64,000 bases of DNA from Pedobacter nanyangensis (lineage in GTDB: Bacteria; Bacteroidota; Bacteroidia; Sphingobacteriales; Sphingobacteriaceae). The stretch spans positions 372,001-436,000 of the forward strand of contig NZ_QMHO01000001.1 of NCBI RefSeq assembly GCF_003313505.1, read 5' to 3'. Below, one piece after another: positions 19,033 to 27,657 of the stretch. Under the pieces are notes generated by a model. It saw only the letters and a list, made by a program, of their open reading frames with translations. It did not search any database and was not told the origin of the DNA. A program made the position numbers and the translations under genes. Positions within the stretch are counted from its first letter, which is position 1, and every line of letters begins with the position of its first letter.

Positions 19033-19383
19033 TTATTTCAGCAAACGGTTGTTATCGTCGGGGAAAACTAAAATTGGTTGGTATTTTTTCGCTTCTTCGA
19101 TAGGCAGAGAACCATAGGATATAATGATAAGGATGTCGCCAACCTGCACTCTTCTTGCCGCAGCGCCGTTTAAGCATATCGTGCCCGTACCCCGCTCACC
19201 TTTGATAACATAAGTTTCAAAACGTTCGCCATTGTTGTTGTTCACAATCTGCACTTTTTCGTTGGCAATGATATTGGCCGCATCCATCAAATCTTCATCA
19301 ATGGTAATGCTTCCAACATAGTTAAGCTCAGCCTGGGTTACCCTAACACGGTGTATTTTCGATTTTAGAATCTCGATAATCAT
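19033..19383 (-). CDS. panD: Aspartate 1-decarboxylase
   Basis: A 116-residue pyruvoyl enzyme that makes beta-alanine for pantothenate and CoA synthesis. The self-cleavage site is exact: YVGS with Gly24-Ser25, where Ser25 becomes the pyruvoyl group. Other family motifs are the N-terminal [39 protein letters not shown] with the substrate-binding region, and [20 protein letters not shown]. Length matches the family. A -7 box (TAACTTTG, 19388-19395) ends only five bases before the ATG, so the mRNA is probably leaderless or nearly so. panC lies upstream on the same strand with a 151-bp gap, completing the beta-alanine branch. Confidence 0.98.
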   Translation of the reverse strand: MIIEILKSKIHRVRVTQAELNYVGSITIDEDLMDAANIIANEKVQIVNNNNGERFETYVIKGERGTGTICLNGAAARRVQVGDILIIISYGSLPIEEAKKYQPILVFPDDNNRLLK

Positions 19384-19387
19384 TTGG

Positions 19388-19395
19388 CAAAGTTA
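19388..19395 (-). promoter_or_regulatory. -7 box of panD, next to the start codon
   Basis: TAACTTTG on the minus strand matches TAnnTTTG; no TTTG is seen at the usual -33 distance. With the usual spacing the start site falls at about 19384, one base before the panD ATG. Confidence 0.5.
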
Positions 19396-19534
19396 GGAAT
19401 TAAGTTTTAGAGTTTGCATCGAACAGTTTTCAGTTTAAAGTCAAAAAGCCAACATCAATATAGAACTAAGTTATTGACCACCTAAAGCACCACAGCACAT
19501 TTAAGCCTTAGGTTTACCAAGGGTGGTTAAAAAA

Positions 19535-20419
19535 CTATTTAATGATTACATTGTCGATTAACCGAGTCTGTCCAACCTTAGCGGCAACCAAAGCAACAGT
19601 ATTTTGATGTGTTTTTTCTGTAATAGGCCGCAGGGTATCGCCGTTGGCAATGGTCAAATAGTCTAATTCTACGCCGGGCATTTGGTTAATCATTGCTTTG
19701 GCATTTTCCAAAAGTTGGCTAAGGTCCAAGCGTTTATAATTTGCTTCGATATAGAACAAAGCTTTGCTCAATGCTAGCGCATGTTCCCGGTCAGCTTGGC
19801 TCAAGTGGATATTCCTGGAGCTCATTGCCAGCCCATCGGCTTCCCTGATAATCGGACAAACGGCAATTTGCACATCCAAACCGAGCGCCTCAACCATGTT
19901 CTTGATCATCAGCACCTGCTGAAAATCCTTTTGACCAAACATCGCCACGTCAGGCTTTACCGCATCAAAAAGCTTATATACAATTTGTGTAACTCCTTGG
20001 TAATGTCCCTTTCTAAACTCGCCTTCCAGCACAAACTCGGCTTCTCCCAAATCTATTTTCCAGCTTTCGGGCTTCGGATATCCAGGGTACATTTCTTTCA
20101 CCGAAGGCATAAACACAAAATTGCACCCCGCTTCGTTAAGCATTTTAATATCGTGCTCCAAAGGGCGTGGATATTTTTCGAGGTCTTTAGGATCGGTAAA
20201 CTGAGTAGGGTTCACAAAAATACTGCACACCACTACTTCGGCTAGTTTCTGTGCCTCGGCAATTAGTGAAAGATGGCCTTGGTGCAAAGCGCCCATAGTA
20301 GGCACCAATGCTATTTTCAAGCCACTTGTTTTCAAAGGTTTTAGCGAGCTCTGAAGTTCAGCTAGGGTTGCTATTACTTTCAATATTACGTTTTGTTTTG
20401 AGCCCGCTAAATTGGGCAT
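19535..20419 (-). CDS. panC: Pantothenate synthetase
   Basis: Joins pantoate and beta-alanine using ATP. Motifs: LVPTMGALHQGHLSLI with the HxGH nucleotide-binding signature, FVNPTQF, GVTQIVYKLF, MFGQKDFQQ, and AMSSRNIHLS as the KMSKS counterpart. The reading frame to the ATG at 20419 gives 294 residues. A TTG at 20383 would give MKVIATLAELQ and 282 residues, closer to the usual 280-285, so the true start may be there. It is divergent from the half-size glycogen synthase gene and upstream of panD. Confidence 0.96.
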   Translation of the reverse strand: MPNLAGSKQNVILKVIATLAELQSSLKPLKTSGLKIALVPTMGALHQGHLSLIAEAQKLAEVVVCSIFVNPTQFTDPKDLEKYPRPLEHDIKMLNEAGCNFVFMPSVKEMYPGYPKPESWKIDLGEAEFVLEGEFRKGHYQGVTQIVYKLFDAVKPDVAMFGQKDFQQVLMIKNMVEALGLDVQIAVCPIIREADGLAMSSRNIHLSQADREHALALSKALFYIEANYKRLDLSQLLENAKAMINQMPGVELDYLTIANGDTLRPITEKTHQNTVALVAAKVGQTRLIDNVIIK

Positions 20420-20454
20420 TTCTGTAAAACTTACAAAGCGGGAATAGCAAGATA

Positions 20455-20485
20455 TTGATAAATATTAATATTTTCCGTACCTTTG
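20455..20485 (+). promoter_or_regulatory. Promoter of the glycogen synthase-like / DUF4270 transcript
   Basis: ATTG (last bases 20455-20457), 20 nt, TACCTTTG (20478-20485). The predicted start near 20489 leaves a leader of about 37 nt. Confidence 0.55.
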
Positions 20486-20525
20486 CCCCTTGATAATCTT
20501 TAAATTAACAGTAATTTAATAATAT

Positions 20526-21356
20526 ATGGAGATGGCAAAAACGAAGCTACTGATTATTACCCATGAGATGTCGCCTTTCCTCGAACTCACCAAAATTTCA
20601 GAAATTACCCGCCAGTTACCGCAGGCCATGCAGGAAAAAGGATTTGAAATCCGCATCCTGATGCCCAAATTTGGCAACATTAATGAAAGAAGAAATAGGT
20701 TGCACGAGGTGATCCGATTATCAGGGATGAACATCATTATTGATGACAATGACAACCCTTTAATTATAAAAGTGGCGTCAATACCAGCGGCTCGTATGCA
20801 AGTGTATTTCTTGGACAACGAAGATTATTTCCAAAGAAAGTACGTGTTTAGGGATAAAGAGAACAAGTTCTATGCAGATAATGATGAAAGAACTATCTTT
20901 TTCTGTAAAGGGGCATTAGAAACTGTGAAAAAACTGGGCTGGTCGCCTGATGTGGTGCACTGCCATGGCTGGATGACCTCTTTGGTTCCGGCCTATATCA
21001 AAACCACTTACAAAAACGATCCAACTTTTAAAAATGCAAAGGTTGTTTACTCGGTATATGAAAACTGCTTTGATGAAAAACTAAATGCGGATTTCCATAA
21101 AAAAGCCGTTATGAACCACATGAGTGCAGATGATACCAAAGCTTTTGCCGATGGTGACGCTAACAGCTTGCATATTGGAGCCATAACACACGCTGATGCA
21201 GTAGTTTTAGCTGACGAGAAGATTGATGAGGTGGTGTTAAAATTTGTTAAAGATTCTAATAAGCCGACTTTAGCTTTTAATTTAACCGAAAATTATGACA
21301 ACTTCTACACTTTTTATGAAGAAGTTGCCAGCGACGAATTGGTTTCTTTAGCATAA
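20526..21356 (+). CDS. Glycogen/starch synthase N-terminal-domain protein
   Basis: A 276-residue protein equal to the N-terminal GT-B half of glycogen synthase (GT5). It has the opening TKLLIITHEMSPFLELTKIS, where enzymes of this family bind ADP-glucose with a KxGG loop; here the loop reads LTKISE. Later it has PDVVHCHGWMTSLVPAYI, the acceptor-side motif. The C-terminal nucleotide-binding half is missing and the protein ends cleanly in a stop, so it is short by design rather than visibly broken. It is followed after 25 bp by a DUF4270 lipoprotein gene and then glmS. I recall this order in other Bacteroidota. It may be a non-catalytic or regulatory protein. A second ATG lies two codons downstream. 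Confidence 0.8.
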   Translation: MEMAKTKLLIITHEMSPFLELTKISEITRQLPQAMQEKGFEIRILMPKFGNINERRNRLHEVIRLSGMNIIIDDNDNPLIIKVASIPAARMQVYFLDNEDYFQRKYVFRDKENKFYADNDERTIFFCKGALETVKKLGWSPDVVHCHGWMTSLVPAYIKTTYKNDPTFKNAKVVYSVYENCFDEKLNADFHKKAVMNHMSADDTKAFADGDANSLHIGAITHADAVVLADEKIDEVVLKFVKDSNKPTLAFNLTENYDNFYTFYEEVASDELVSLA

Positions 21357-21381
21357 CAAAAGGCTTTATTTGATAATAAAT

Positions 21382-22812
21382 ATGAGATTTATAAAATTAG
21401 ACTTATTGACCTTGTTGATAAGTCTTTTTCTTTTCGCATCATGCGAACGTGCCGCTACCATTGGCTTGGAAGTAGACCCTACCAACGCTATACAGGGTAA
21501 TTTGATTGATACGGCCACTATCCGCTCCAGAACAATGAAAGAAGAGGCGGGCAATACCAGTTCCCTAGCCAGGTATCCTTTGGGGTTTCTTAACGATCAA
21601 GCCCTGGGAACCACAACTTCGAGCTTGGCCCTTTCGGTAAATGTTCCCAACGATGCCTATAGCTTTGGCACCAATGCGGTGCTGGACTCGGCCGTTTTGG
21701 TGTTAAACTACGCTGGTGAATTTTACGGGGACAGCACGGTCAATTACAATATTGATGTGCATCAACTTAACAACAACCTGGCTAAAGAAACCTCTTTCCT
21801 TAGTAACAGAACTTACGCATTTAACAGCACTGTTTTGGCCAACTATACTGGCAAGGTTTTTCCAACTACGCCAATTAAGGTTACAGATGTACTCACCGGA
21901 GCCAAGGACACCATTAAAACCAATACGCCCCAGCTTCGCATCAAATTAAACAACAGCTTTATTACGTCCAATATCGTAGGCCTATCGGAAACGTCCTTAA
22001 AGTACAACTCGTATTTTCAAGAAGCATTTAAAGGGCTTTATGTACAAGTTAAACCTTCAGCGCAAGGCAGCATGGGCAATGGCGGCATCATGTTTTTTGA
22101 TTTAACCACCAACTCTACCTCTGGCATTATGCTGTACTACAGGAAACAGAACACCTCCACAGCTACCTTAACGGATACCGTTTCTGTAAACTTCCCCATA
22201 AGTACCGGCAGGGCTTTCAATGCCGCAAGTGTATCACATACCTATTCAACTGATGTGCAAAGCCAACTAGATGCAGATCCGAAGCAACAATTCTCTACAA
22301 CCTTTTTAAAGCCTTTGGGCGGCCTAAGAACCAAACTGGCTTTCCCATATCTTAAAAAGATGAAAAATGAAATTGGCGGCAAAATAGTGGTGAACAAAGC
22401 AGAGCTGATTATTGACCTTAGCAGCGGAACAGATGTAGCTCCTTTTAGGGCGGCTCCAAGACTTGCCCTATACCGAACAGACATTGCGGGCCAAAGGACA
22501 AACCTGCCCGATAATGATGTAGGCACCAGCACAACCCCTGGCGACTTTAGAGCAAATACAGCTACCTTTGGGGGTTATTTTGACTCGACCAAAAAAAGAT
22601 ATGTGTTTTCCATTACGGCCTATATGCAGGACTTGATAGATGGCAAAACCGAAGATTATGGGACTTACTTAGCAGTTACCCCCACTTCAACATTTGATTT
22701 TAATCCTTCATTTGGGGTAGGTGCACGGGCAATAATCGGCAGCTTCTCGAAGGTTCCCGCAGCCGGCGACAACCTGATTAAACTCAATATCTACTACACG
22801 AAATCAAACTAA
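21382..22812 (+). CDS. DUF4270 family lipoprotein
   Basis: A 476-residue exported lipoprotein. The start at ATG 21382 gives the signal MRFIKLDLLTLLISLFLFAS with a lipobox ending at Cys21 (FASC); the upstream TTG at 21370 adds nothing useful. After the cysteine come ERAATIGLEVDP and a long beta-rich region with repeated short motifs (AVLDSAVLVLNY, AELIIDLSSGTD). That pattern fits DUF4270, a Bacteroidota surface-protein family of unknown role. It lies 25 bp after the glycogen synthase-like gene and before glmS. A strong terminator follows. Confidence 0.85.
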   Translation: MRFIKLDLLTLLISLFLFASCERAATIGLEVDPTNAIQGNLIDTATIRSRTMKEEAGNTSSLARYPLGFLNDQALGTTTSSLALSVNVPNDAYSFGTNAVLDSAVLVLNYAGEFYGDSTVNYNIDVHQLNNNLAKETSFLSNRTYAFNSTVLANYTGKVFPTTPIKVTDVLTGAKDTIKTNTPQLRIKLNNSFITSNIVGLSETSLKYNSYFQEAFKGLYVQVKPSAQGSMGNGGIMFFDLTTNSTSGIMLYYRKQNTSTATLTDTVSVNFPISTGRAFNAASVSHTYSTDVQSQLDADPKQQFSTTFLKPLGGLRTKLAFPYLKKMKNEIGGKIVVNKAELIIDLSSGTDVAPFRAAPRLALYRTDIAGQRTNLPDNDVGTSTTPGDFRANTATFGGYFDSTKKRYVFSITAYMQDLIDGKTEDYGTYLAVTPTSTFDFNPSFGVGARAIIGSFSKVPAAGDNLIKLNIYYTKSN

Positions 22813-22838
22813 CAAAAAAATTACACAAACGTTTGATA

Positions 22839-22871
22839 AAATCCCCCTAAAGGAATACTTTAGGGGGATTT
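22839..22871 (+). terminator. Terminator/attenuator between the DUF4270 gene and glmS
   Basis: Fourteen-base arms (22839-22852 and 22858-22871) pair perfectly around a 5-base loop, and a U-rich tract follows. It ends 23 bases before the glmS ATG, with no visible promoter between, so glmS must be read through it or started within it. Confidence 0.85.
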
Positions 22872-22894
22872 ATATTTTAACCCCCCAAAAAAAC

Positions 22895-24733
22895 ATGTGT
22901 GGAATTGTAGGCTATATAGGCTTCAGAGAGGCTTGGCCAATCGTTTTAAAAGGTCTGAAAAGACTCGAGTATAGAGGTTATGACAGCGCAGGAATTGCCT
23001 TGATAGACCATGAAAGCTTGAACATTTACAAGAAGGCAGGAAAGGTGAAAGAGCTGGAAGATTTTGCCTCGGGGAAAAACCTTTCGGGTTCGATAGGGAT
23101 GGGACATACGCGTTGGGCCACCCACGGCGCCCCTTCTGATAGAAATTCACATCCTCATACTTCGCAAAAGGGGAACCTCAGCATCATTCATAACGGCATC
23201 ATTGAAAACTATGCAACCCTAAAAGAAGAACTGATTTCAAGAGGACATTCTTTTAACAGCGACACCGACACGGAAGTACTGATTCATCTGATCGAAGACA
23301 TCTATCAAAACAACAATGTTGATCTGACCGAGGCCGTGCGCCTGGCACTAAATGAAGTTACCGGAGCCTACGCCATCGTGATTATGGACGAAGAAAACCC
23401 AAACCAGCTAATTGCCGCAAGAAAAGGCAGCCCCATGGTAATTGGCGTTGGCCAAGGAGAGTACTTCATTGCTTCTGATGCCACCCCTATTGTAGAGTAC
23501 ACCAAAAATGTAATCTATTTAAATGATAACGAAATTGCTTTTCTGAAGCGCGATGAGCTGGAGATTAAACGCCTGGACAATGTGGTGCAAACCCCATACA
23601 TACAAGCGCTGGAGCTTAAGCTCGAAATGCTAGAAAAGGGCGGCTACGAACATTTCATGCTGAAGGAAATATACGAGCAGCCCAGATCAATCCGCGACTG
23701 TATGAGGGGCCGTATTTATCCCGAAGAAGGCAAAGTACAACTGGGAGGCATCAAGGAATTTGCCGACAAACTGAAAAACATAGACCGCATTATCATTGTA
23801 GCATGCGGCACCTCGTGGCATGCAGGCCTGGTAGGCGAATACCTCATTGAAGAATACGCACGGATCCCGGTTGAAGTGGAATATGCCTCGGAATTTAGGT
23901 ACAGAAACCCCATCATCACCGAAAAAGACGTGGTAGTTGCCATTTCACAATCGGGCGAAACGGCCGATACCATGGCCGCCATAGAAATGGCCAAGGAAAA
24001 AGGAGCGACCATTTTCGGGATCTGTAACGTTGTGGGCGCCTCTATCCCGCGTATTACCCACGCAGGTGTATATACGCACGCCGGGCCAGAGATTGGCGTA
24101 GCATCTACCAAGGCATTTACCGCACAGGTAACGGTGCTTACCTTAATGGCCTTTTATATGGCCCAGCAAAAAGGTACGCTTAGCAGTTCAAAATTGAGGG
24201 AATTGCTGACCGAGCTTGACTGCATTCCAGAAAAGATACAAACCGCATTGCTTTCCAATGATTTGATCCAAGAGATTTCAGCCAAAATTAAAGACGCCAG
24301 GAACTGCTTGTTTTTGGGCAGGGGCAGCGGCTTCCCCGTGGCTTTAGAGGGAGCATTAAAACTGAAAGAGATTTCCTACATCCATGCCGAAGGTTATCCT
24401 GCGGCCGAGATGAAGCACGGACCAATTGCCTTGATAGATGAAGAAATGCCCGTGGTATTTATCGCTACCAAAAATTCCTCGTACGAGAAAGTGATCAGCA
24501 ACATCCAAGAGGTTAAAGCTCGAAAAGGCAAAGTGATTGCTATTGTGACCGAAGGCGACGTAGAGGTGAAAAAAATGGCCGACTATTGCATTGAAATTCC
24601 TGATGCCAGCGAAGCCTTTCTTCCGTTATTGGCAACAATACCATTGCAATTGCTTTCATATCACATTGCAGTGATGAGAGGCTGTAATGTTGACCAGCCC
24701 AGAAACCTAGCCAAATCCGTTACCGTTGAATAA
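22895..24733 (+). CDS. glmS: Glutamine--fructose-6-phosphate aminotransferase (isomerizing)
   Basis: A 612-residue enzyme that makes glucosamine-6-phosphate, the first step to UDP-GlcNAc for peptidoglycan and lipid A. After the initiator Met comes CGIVGYIGFR, whose cysteine is the class-II glutaminase nucleophile. The glutaminase domain includes GHTRWATHG and NSHPH. Two SIS sugar-isomerase domains follow (about 285-610) with ACGTSWHAG, ISQSGETADT and GRGSGFPVALEGALKLKEIS, and the C-terminus ends PRNLAKSVTVE as in almost all homologs. Full length. A hairpin lies immediately upstream and a bidirectional terminator immediately downstream. Confidence 0.99.
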   Translation: MCGIVGYIGFREAWPIVLKGLKRLEYRGYDSAGIALIDHESLNIYKKAGKVKELEDFASGKNLSGSIGMGHTRWATHGAPSDRNSHPHTSQKGNLSIIHNGIIENYATLKEELISRGHSFNSDTDTEVLIHLIEDIYQNNNVDLTEAVRLALNEVTGAYAIVIMDEENPNQLIAARKGSPMVIGVGQGEYFIASDATPIVEYTKNVIYLNDNEIAFLKRDELEIKRLDNVVQTPYIQALELKLEMLEKGGYEHFMLKEIYEQPRSIRDCMRGRIYPEEGKVQLGGIKEFADKLKNIDRIIIVACGTSWHAGLVGEYLIEEYARIPVEVEYASEFRYRNPIITEKDVVVAISQSGETADTMAAIEMAKEKGATIFGICNVVGASIPRITHAGVYTHAGPEIGVASTKAFTAQVTVLTLMAFYMAQQKGTLSSSKLRELLTELDCIPEKIQTALLSNDLIQEISAKIKDARNCLFLGRGSGFPVALEGALKLKEISYIHAEGYPAAEMKHGPIALIDEEMPVVFIATKNSSYEKVISNIQEVKARKGKVIAIVTEGDVEVKKMADYCIEIPDASEAFLPLLATIPLQLLSYHIAVMRGCNVDQPRNLAKSVTVE

Positions 24734-24734
24734 A

Positions 24735-24762
24735 AAAAAGTCCCGCACGTGCGGGACTTTTT
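24735..24762. terminator. Bidirectional terminator between glmS and ssb
   Basis: A perfect 28-bp palindrome centred on GCACGTGC with A and T runs at its ends. It serves glmS (plus) and the convergent mutY-ssb transcript (minus). Confidence 0.9.
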
Positions 24763-24798
24763 AATGTCTTTATAATTTTTGGTTAGTTAGTTATGGGT

Positions 24799-25227
24799 TT
24801 AAAAAGGTAAATCTCCTGACTCGTCTATAGACGTGGAAAAATCATCTTCTATTTTACTTCCACCGTTATTCCCATTAGGGGCACTCGGCTCAAAATCACT
24901 TTTTCGGCCCAACATGGTAAAGTTCTCGGCCACCACTTCGGTAACGTATTTTTTTACTTTTTCCTTATCTTCAAAAGAGCGTGTCCTTAGCTTACCCTCT
25001 ATGTAAACCAGCTTTCCTTTCTGAAGGTATTTGGAAGCTACCTCGGCCAAGCCTCTCCACAGCACGATATTGTGCCATTCGGTTTGTTCAACTCTTTTTC
25101 CGTCTTTGTTAAATGTCTCTGAAGTGGCCAAAGGGAAACTAGCTACAGTAACGCCGCCTTCCAAATGTCTAACTTCGGGGTCCTTTCCCAAGTGCCCCAC
25201 TAAGATTACTTTGTTAATACCTGACAT
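24799..25227 (-). CDS. ssb: Single-stranded DNA-binding protein
   Basis: A 142-residue SSB. The OB fold is clear: INKVILVGHLGKDPEVRHL, TSETFNKDGKRVEQTEWHN and YIEGKLRTRSFEDKEKVK. A flexible Gly/Asn-rich linker and an acidic tip ESGDLPF follow. The DLPF end is the partner-binding tail used by replication and repair proteins. Size is typical. It lies 12 bp after mutY on the same strand, probably in one transcript, which links it to DNA repair. Confidence 0.97.
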   Translation of the reverse strand: MSGINKVILVGHLGKDPEVRHLEGGVTVASFPLATSETFNKDGKRVEQTEWHNIVLWRGLAEVASKYLQKGKLVYIEGKLRTRSFEDKEKVKKYVTEVVAENFTMLGRKSDFEPSAPNGNNGGSKIEDDFSTSIDESGDLPF

Positions 25228-25239
25228 AAATATATTTGA

Positions 25240-26286
25240 TTAGTCTATATGTTTTTCAATAAAGTCCCCAATAATTTTAGGGTGCGGTAATTGTTTAAAT
25301 GCTGTTATTTTAACCGATTTAATTTCTGCGTGTTCATTAAAGTTAACAATATAATTATCTATTGCAAAAAATTGAACATATATTGTTTGGTGTGTAAGTG
25401 CATGCTTTCTGCTTTCTAAAACCTTTAGCGCTACGGCATTTCCAAACATTTCTTTTACTTTGGCCAATAAGGCTGCATCATCAACCGCACATTCCTGCGA
25501 CATCTCTATCAGGGGGAAATCGTAGAGCTGCTGCCACACATCGCCGGGCTTACGTTGCTTGGCCAGTATCTCATCATCAGTAATACCAACAAAATAATTG
25601 AACCATCTCTTCCTGGCCTTAACCGCTTTAAGCTTTAAAGGAAGCAGCGCAACTTTTTGATGTTTGTAGGCGTAACAACCTGCTTGTATCGGACAAGTTG
25701 CGCAAAGCGGCAGTTTGGGTTTACAATGCAAGGCTCCAAATTCCATCATGGCCTGGTTATATACCGAGGGCTGCTGGTCTTGAATCAGCTCCTGCGCTAA
25801 ACCTGCGAACAGTTTTTGGCCCTTTGGTGAATTAATGGGTTCTTCAACGCCAAAATACCTGGCCAGCACGCGGTAAACATTGCCGTCAACAACGGCCTGC
25901 CTTTCATTGCTAGAGAAAGAGGATATTGCCGCAGCGGTATAACTGCCCACTCCTTTCAGCTTCACTAAATGCTGGTAGGAAGTAGGAAAAGTACCGCCAA
26001 ATTCATCCATCACATATTTAGCAGTATGCAGCATATTCCGGCCCCTGGAGTAATAGCCCAAGCCCTGCCAAAGTTTTAGCACACGCTCCTCTGATGCGGC
26101 GGCGAAATGGGCCACGGTTGGAAAATTCTCTAAAAACTTGAGAAAATAAGGCAGGCCCTGCTCAACTCTTGTTTGCTGTAAGATGATCTCAGAGAGCCAG
26201 ATGACATAAGGATCAGTGGTATTCCGCCAAGGAAGATCACGCTTGTTTTTAAGGTACCATTGAACAATTTCAGACTGAAAAGACAT
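25240..26286 (-). CDS. mutY: A/G-specific adenine glycosylase
   Basis: A 348-residue base-excision repair enzyme that removes A opposite 8-oxo-G. The catalytic Glu lies in SEIILQQTRVEQGLPYF, and the helix-hairpin-helix is LKGVGSYTAAAI followed by VDGNVYRVLARYF with the conserved Asp. The iron-sulfur loop is CKPKLPLCATCPIQAGC, the expected C-x6-C-x2-C-x5-C. The C-terminal NUDIX-like domain for 8-oxo-G recognition follows (RWFNYFVGIT and DVWQQLYDFPLIE). Full length. The -7 box TATTTTTG (26292-26299) ends five bases before the ATG, so the mRNA is close to leaderless. First gene of mutY-ssb. Confidence 0.97.
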   Translation of the reverse strand: MSFQSEIVQWYLKNKRDLPWRNTTDPYVIWLSEIILQQTRVEQGLPYFLKFLENFPTVAHFAAASEERVLKLWQGLGYYSRGRNMLHTAKYVMDEFGGTFPTSYQHLVKLKGVGSYTAAAISSFSSNERQAVVDGNVYRVLARYFGVEEPINSPKGQKLFAGLAQELIQDQQPSVYNQAMMEFGALHCKPKLPLCATCPIQAGCYAYKHQKVALLPLKLKAVKARKRWFNYFVGITDDEILAKQRKPGDVWQQLYDFPLIEMSQECAVDDAALLAKVKEMFGNAVALKVLESRKHALTHQTIYVQFFAIDNYIVNFNEHAEIKSVKITAFKQLPHPKIIGDFIEKHID

Positions 26287-26291
26287 TGTAA

Positions 26292-26299
26292 CAAAAATA
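26292..26299 (-). promoter_or_regulatory. -7 box of mutY-ssb, next to the start codon
   Basis: TATTTTTG on the minus strand fits TAnnTTTG; an imperfect TTTA lies 21 nt further up. The predicted start site is about two bases before the mutY ATG. Confidence 0.5.
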
Positions 26300-26394
26300 C
26301 AATAAAAGCCATTAAAACCGTAAAAGTTGCAATGCCATGATGGTTACCAGTATAAATAAATCATCTTTTATTTTCCTATCTCATTAAAAAGCAA

Positions 26395-26402
26395 TACTTT
26401 TG
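26395..26402 (+). promoter_or_regulatory. -7 box of the HU gene
   Basis: TACTTTTG fits TAnnTTTG, with a T-rich -33 region (26371-26374). The predicted start near 26406 gives a leader of about 55 nt before the HU ATG. Confidence 0.5.
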
Positions 26403-26460
26403 CAACCCCAAATCAGATGTAATTAAAAAACACACACAATAATTAATTAATTTTAGAAAT

Positions 26461-26763
26461 ATGACTAAGGCAGATATTATTGCTGAAATATCAACTAAGA
26501 CAGGGATTGAGAAAGTTGACGTGCAAGAAACAGTAGAGGCGTTCTTCAAGGTAATCAAAAACAATATGATTAATGGCGAAAATGTTTACGTAAGAGGTTT
26601 TGGCAGTTTTGTAGTGAAGAAAAGAGCTCAAAAAACTGCTAGAAATATCTCTAAAAACACCGCAATCATTATTCCAGAGCATTTTGTTCCTAGCTTTAAA
26701 CCAGCAAAAGTATTTGTTGACAAAGTAAAAAACAGCACTAAAAAACTTAAAGCGGAAGCTTAA
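26461..26763 (+). CDS. HU family DNA-binding protein
   Basis: A 100-residue histone-like protein that bends DNA and compacts the nucleoid. It starts MTKADIIAEISTKTGIEKVD, followed by TVEAFFKVIKNNMINGENVY and the beta-arm region RGFGSFVVKKRAQKTARN, then ISKNTAIIIPEHFVPSFKPA. The usual HU proline at the arm tip is replaced by the I-I-I-P stretch, as commonly seen in Bacteroidota HU paralogs. A lysine-rich tail follows. It precedes a TPR gene by 12 bp, so they may be co-transcribed. Confidence 0.95.
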   Translation: MTKADIIAEISTKTGIEKVDVQETVEAFFKVIKNNMINGENVYVRGFGSFVVKKRAQKTARNISKNTAIIIPEHFVPSFKPAKVFVDKVKNSTKKLKAEA

Positions 26764-26775
26764 TATTTGACAATA

Positions 26776-27624
26776 ATGAAAAGCCCACGTACCGTACAGA
26801 TTGTGATTATTGCAGGCATTGTATTGCTTGTGGGCTTTTTGTTTAGCCAAGATATTAAGGGGCTTGTAAAACCAAAGGAAAGTGTAGCTGAGGCTATGCC
26901 ACAGGAAGCCCAGGCGCCCAGCTTAAGCTTAGCTGAAGTTTCGGCGACTGCCAAAAACCTGATCAGTAACGCTGCATCTAAAGAAATTACTTCGTTAGAA
27001 GCCGCCTATCAGAAAGTTCAAGGCGAAGAAAAAGTGAGCCAAGCAAAAATTTTAGCCCAAAAATGGGATGATTTAGGTCAATCTATACCTAGCGCATTCT
27101 ACCTAGAAGACGCTGCTCAGGGTGAGTCTTCTTTGAAAAATTGGCTAAAAGCGGGAGATAAGTTTCTAGAAGTATTTGATCTCACTAGAGATAGTTTGGT
27201 TAAACCTATTGTATTGCAGAAGGCAAACCATGCCTATGAAAAAGCCATTGCGATCGATTCTACCAACTTAGATGCCAAAACAGGCATGGGAATTACAATG
27301 GTTAACGGCAGTGGCGCCCCAATGGCGGGCATTACCATGTTGCTAGATGTAGTTAAAAAAGACCCTAAAAACTTTAAGGCCAATATGAATTTAGGCATGT
27401 TTGCGATAAAGTCCGGTCAATTTGACAAAGCGATTACTCGTTTTCAGGACATTATCAAAAACATCAAAGCAACTCCCGATGCTTATTTTAACCTGGCTTT
27501 CGCCTACGAAAGTTTAGGGAAGAACCAAGAGGCAATTGATGCCTACCTGCAAAGTAAAAAACTGGCAGCCAACCCCACTTTATCTAGTTTCGTAGATAAA
27601 AAGGTAGCTGAGTTGAAAAGATAA
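26776..27624 (+). CDS. Membrane-anchored tetratricopeptide repeat protein
   Basis: A 282-residue protein with a short cytoplasmic N-terminus, one membrane helix (IVIIAGIVLLVGFLFS), and a periplasmic part. At least three TPR units can be seen at residues about 150-270, for example ANHAYEKAIAIDSTNLDAKT, NMNLGMFAIKSGQFDKAITR and YFNLAFAYESLGKNQEAIDA. TPRs bind other proteins. I chose ATG 26776 over a TTG nine bases upstream. It lies 12 bp behind the HU gene and ahead of a 29-codon gene. A function beyond protein binding cannot be stated. Confidence 0.85.
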   Translation: MKSPRTVQIVIIAGIVLLVGFLFSQDIKGLVKPKESVAEAMPQEAQAPSLSLAEVSATAKNLISNAASKEITSLEAAYQKVQGEEKVSQAKILAQKWDDLGQSIPSAFYLEDAAQGESSLKNWLKAGDKFLEVFDLTRDSLVKPIVLQKANHAYEKAIAIDSTNLDAKTGMGITMVNGSGAPMAGITMLLDVVKKDPKNFKANMNLGMFAIKSGQFDKAITRFQDIIKNIKATPDAYFNLAFAYESLGKNQEAIDAYLQSKKLAANPTLSSFVDKKVAELKR

Positions 27625-27657
27625 AAGAATTAATAAAAACATTTAAAATTAAAAATT

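Noticed and set aside
18884..19117. 77-codon plus-strand frame between the acyl-CoA dehydrogenase and panD genes
   Set aside because: Overlaps the panD 3' end, no promoter or family signal; more likely the panD 3' untranslated region.
22839..22871. glmS ribozyme
   Set aside because: Only a simple hairpin with U tract is visible; the conserved ribozyme core and its double pseudoknot are not seen.
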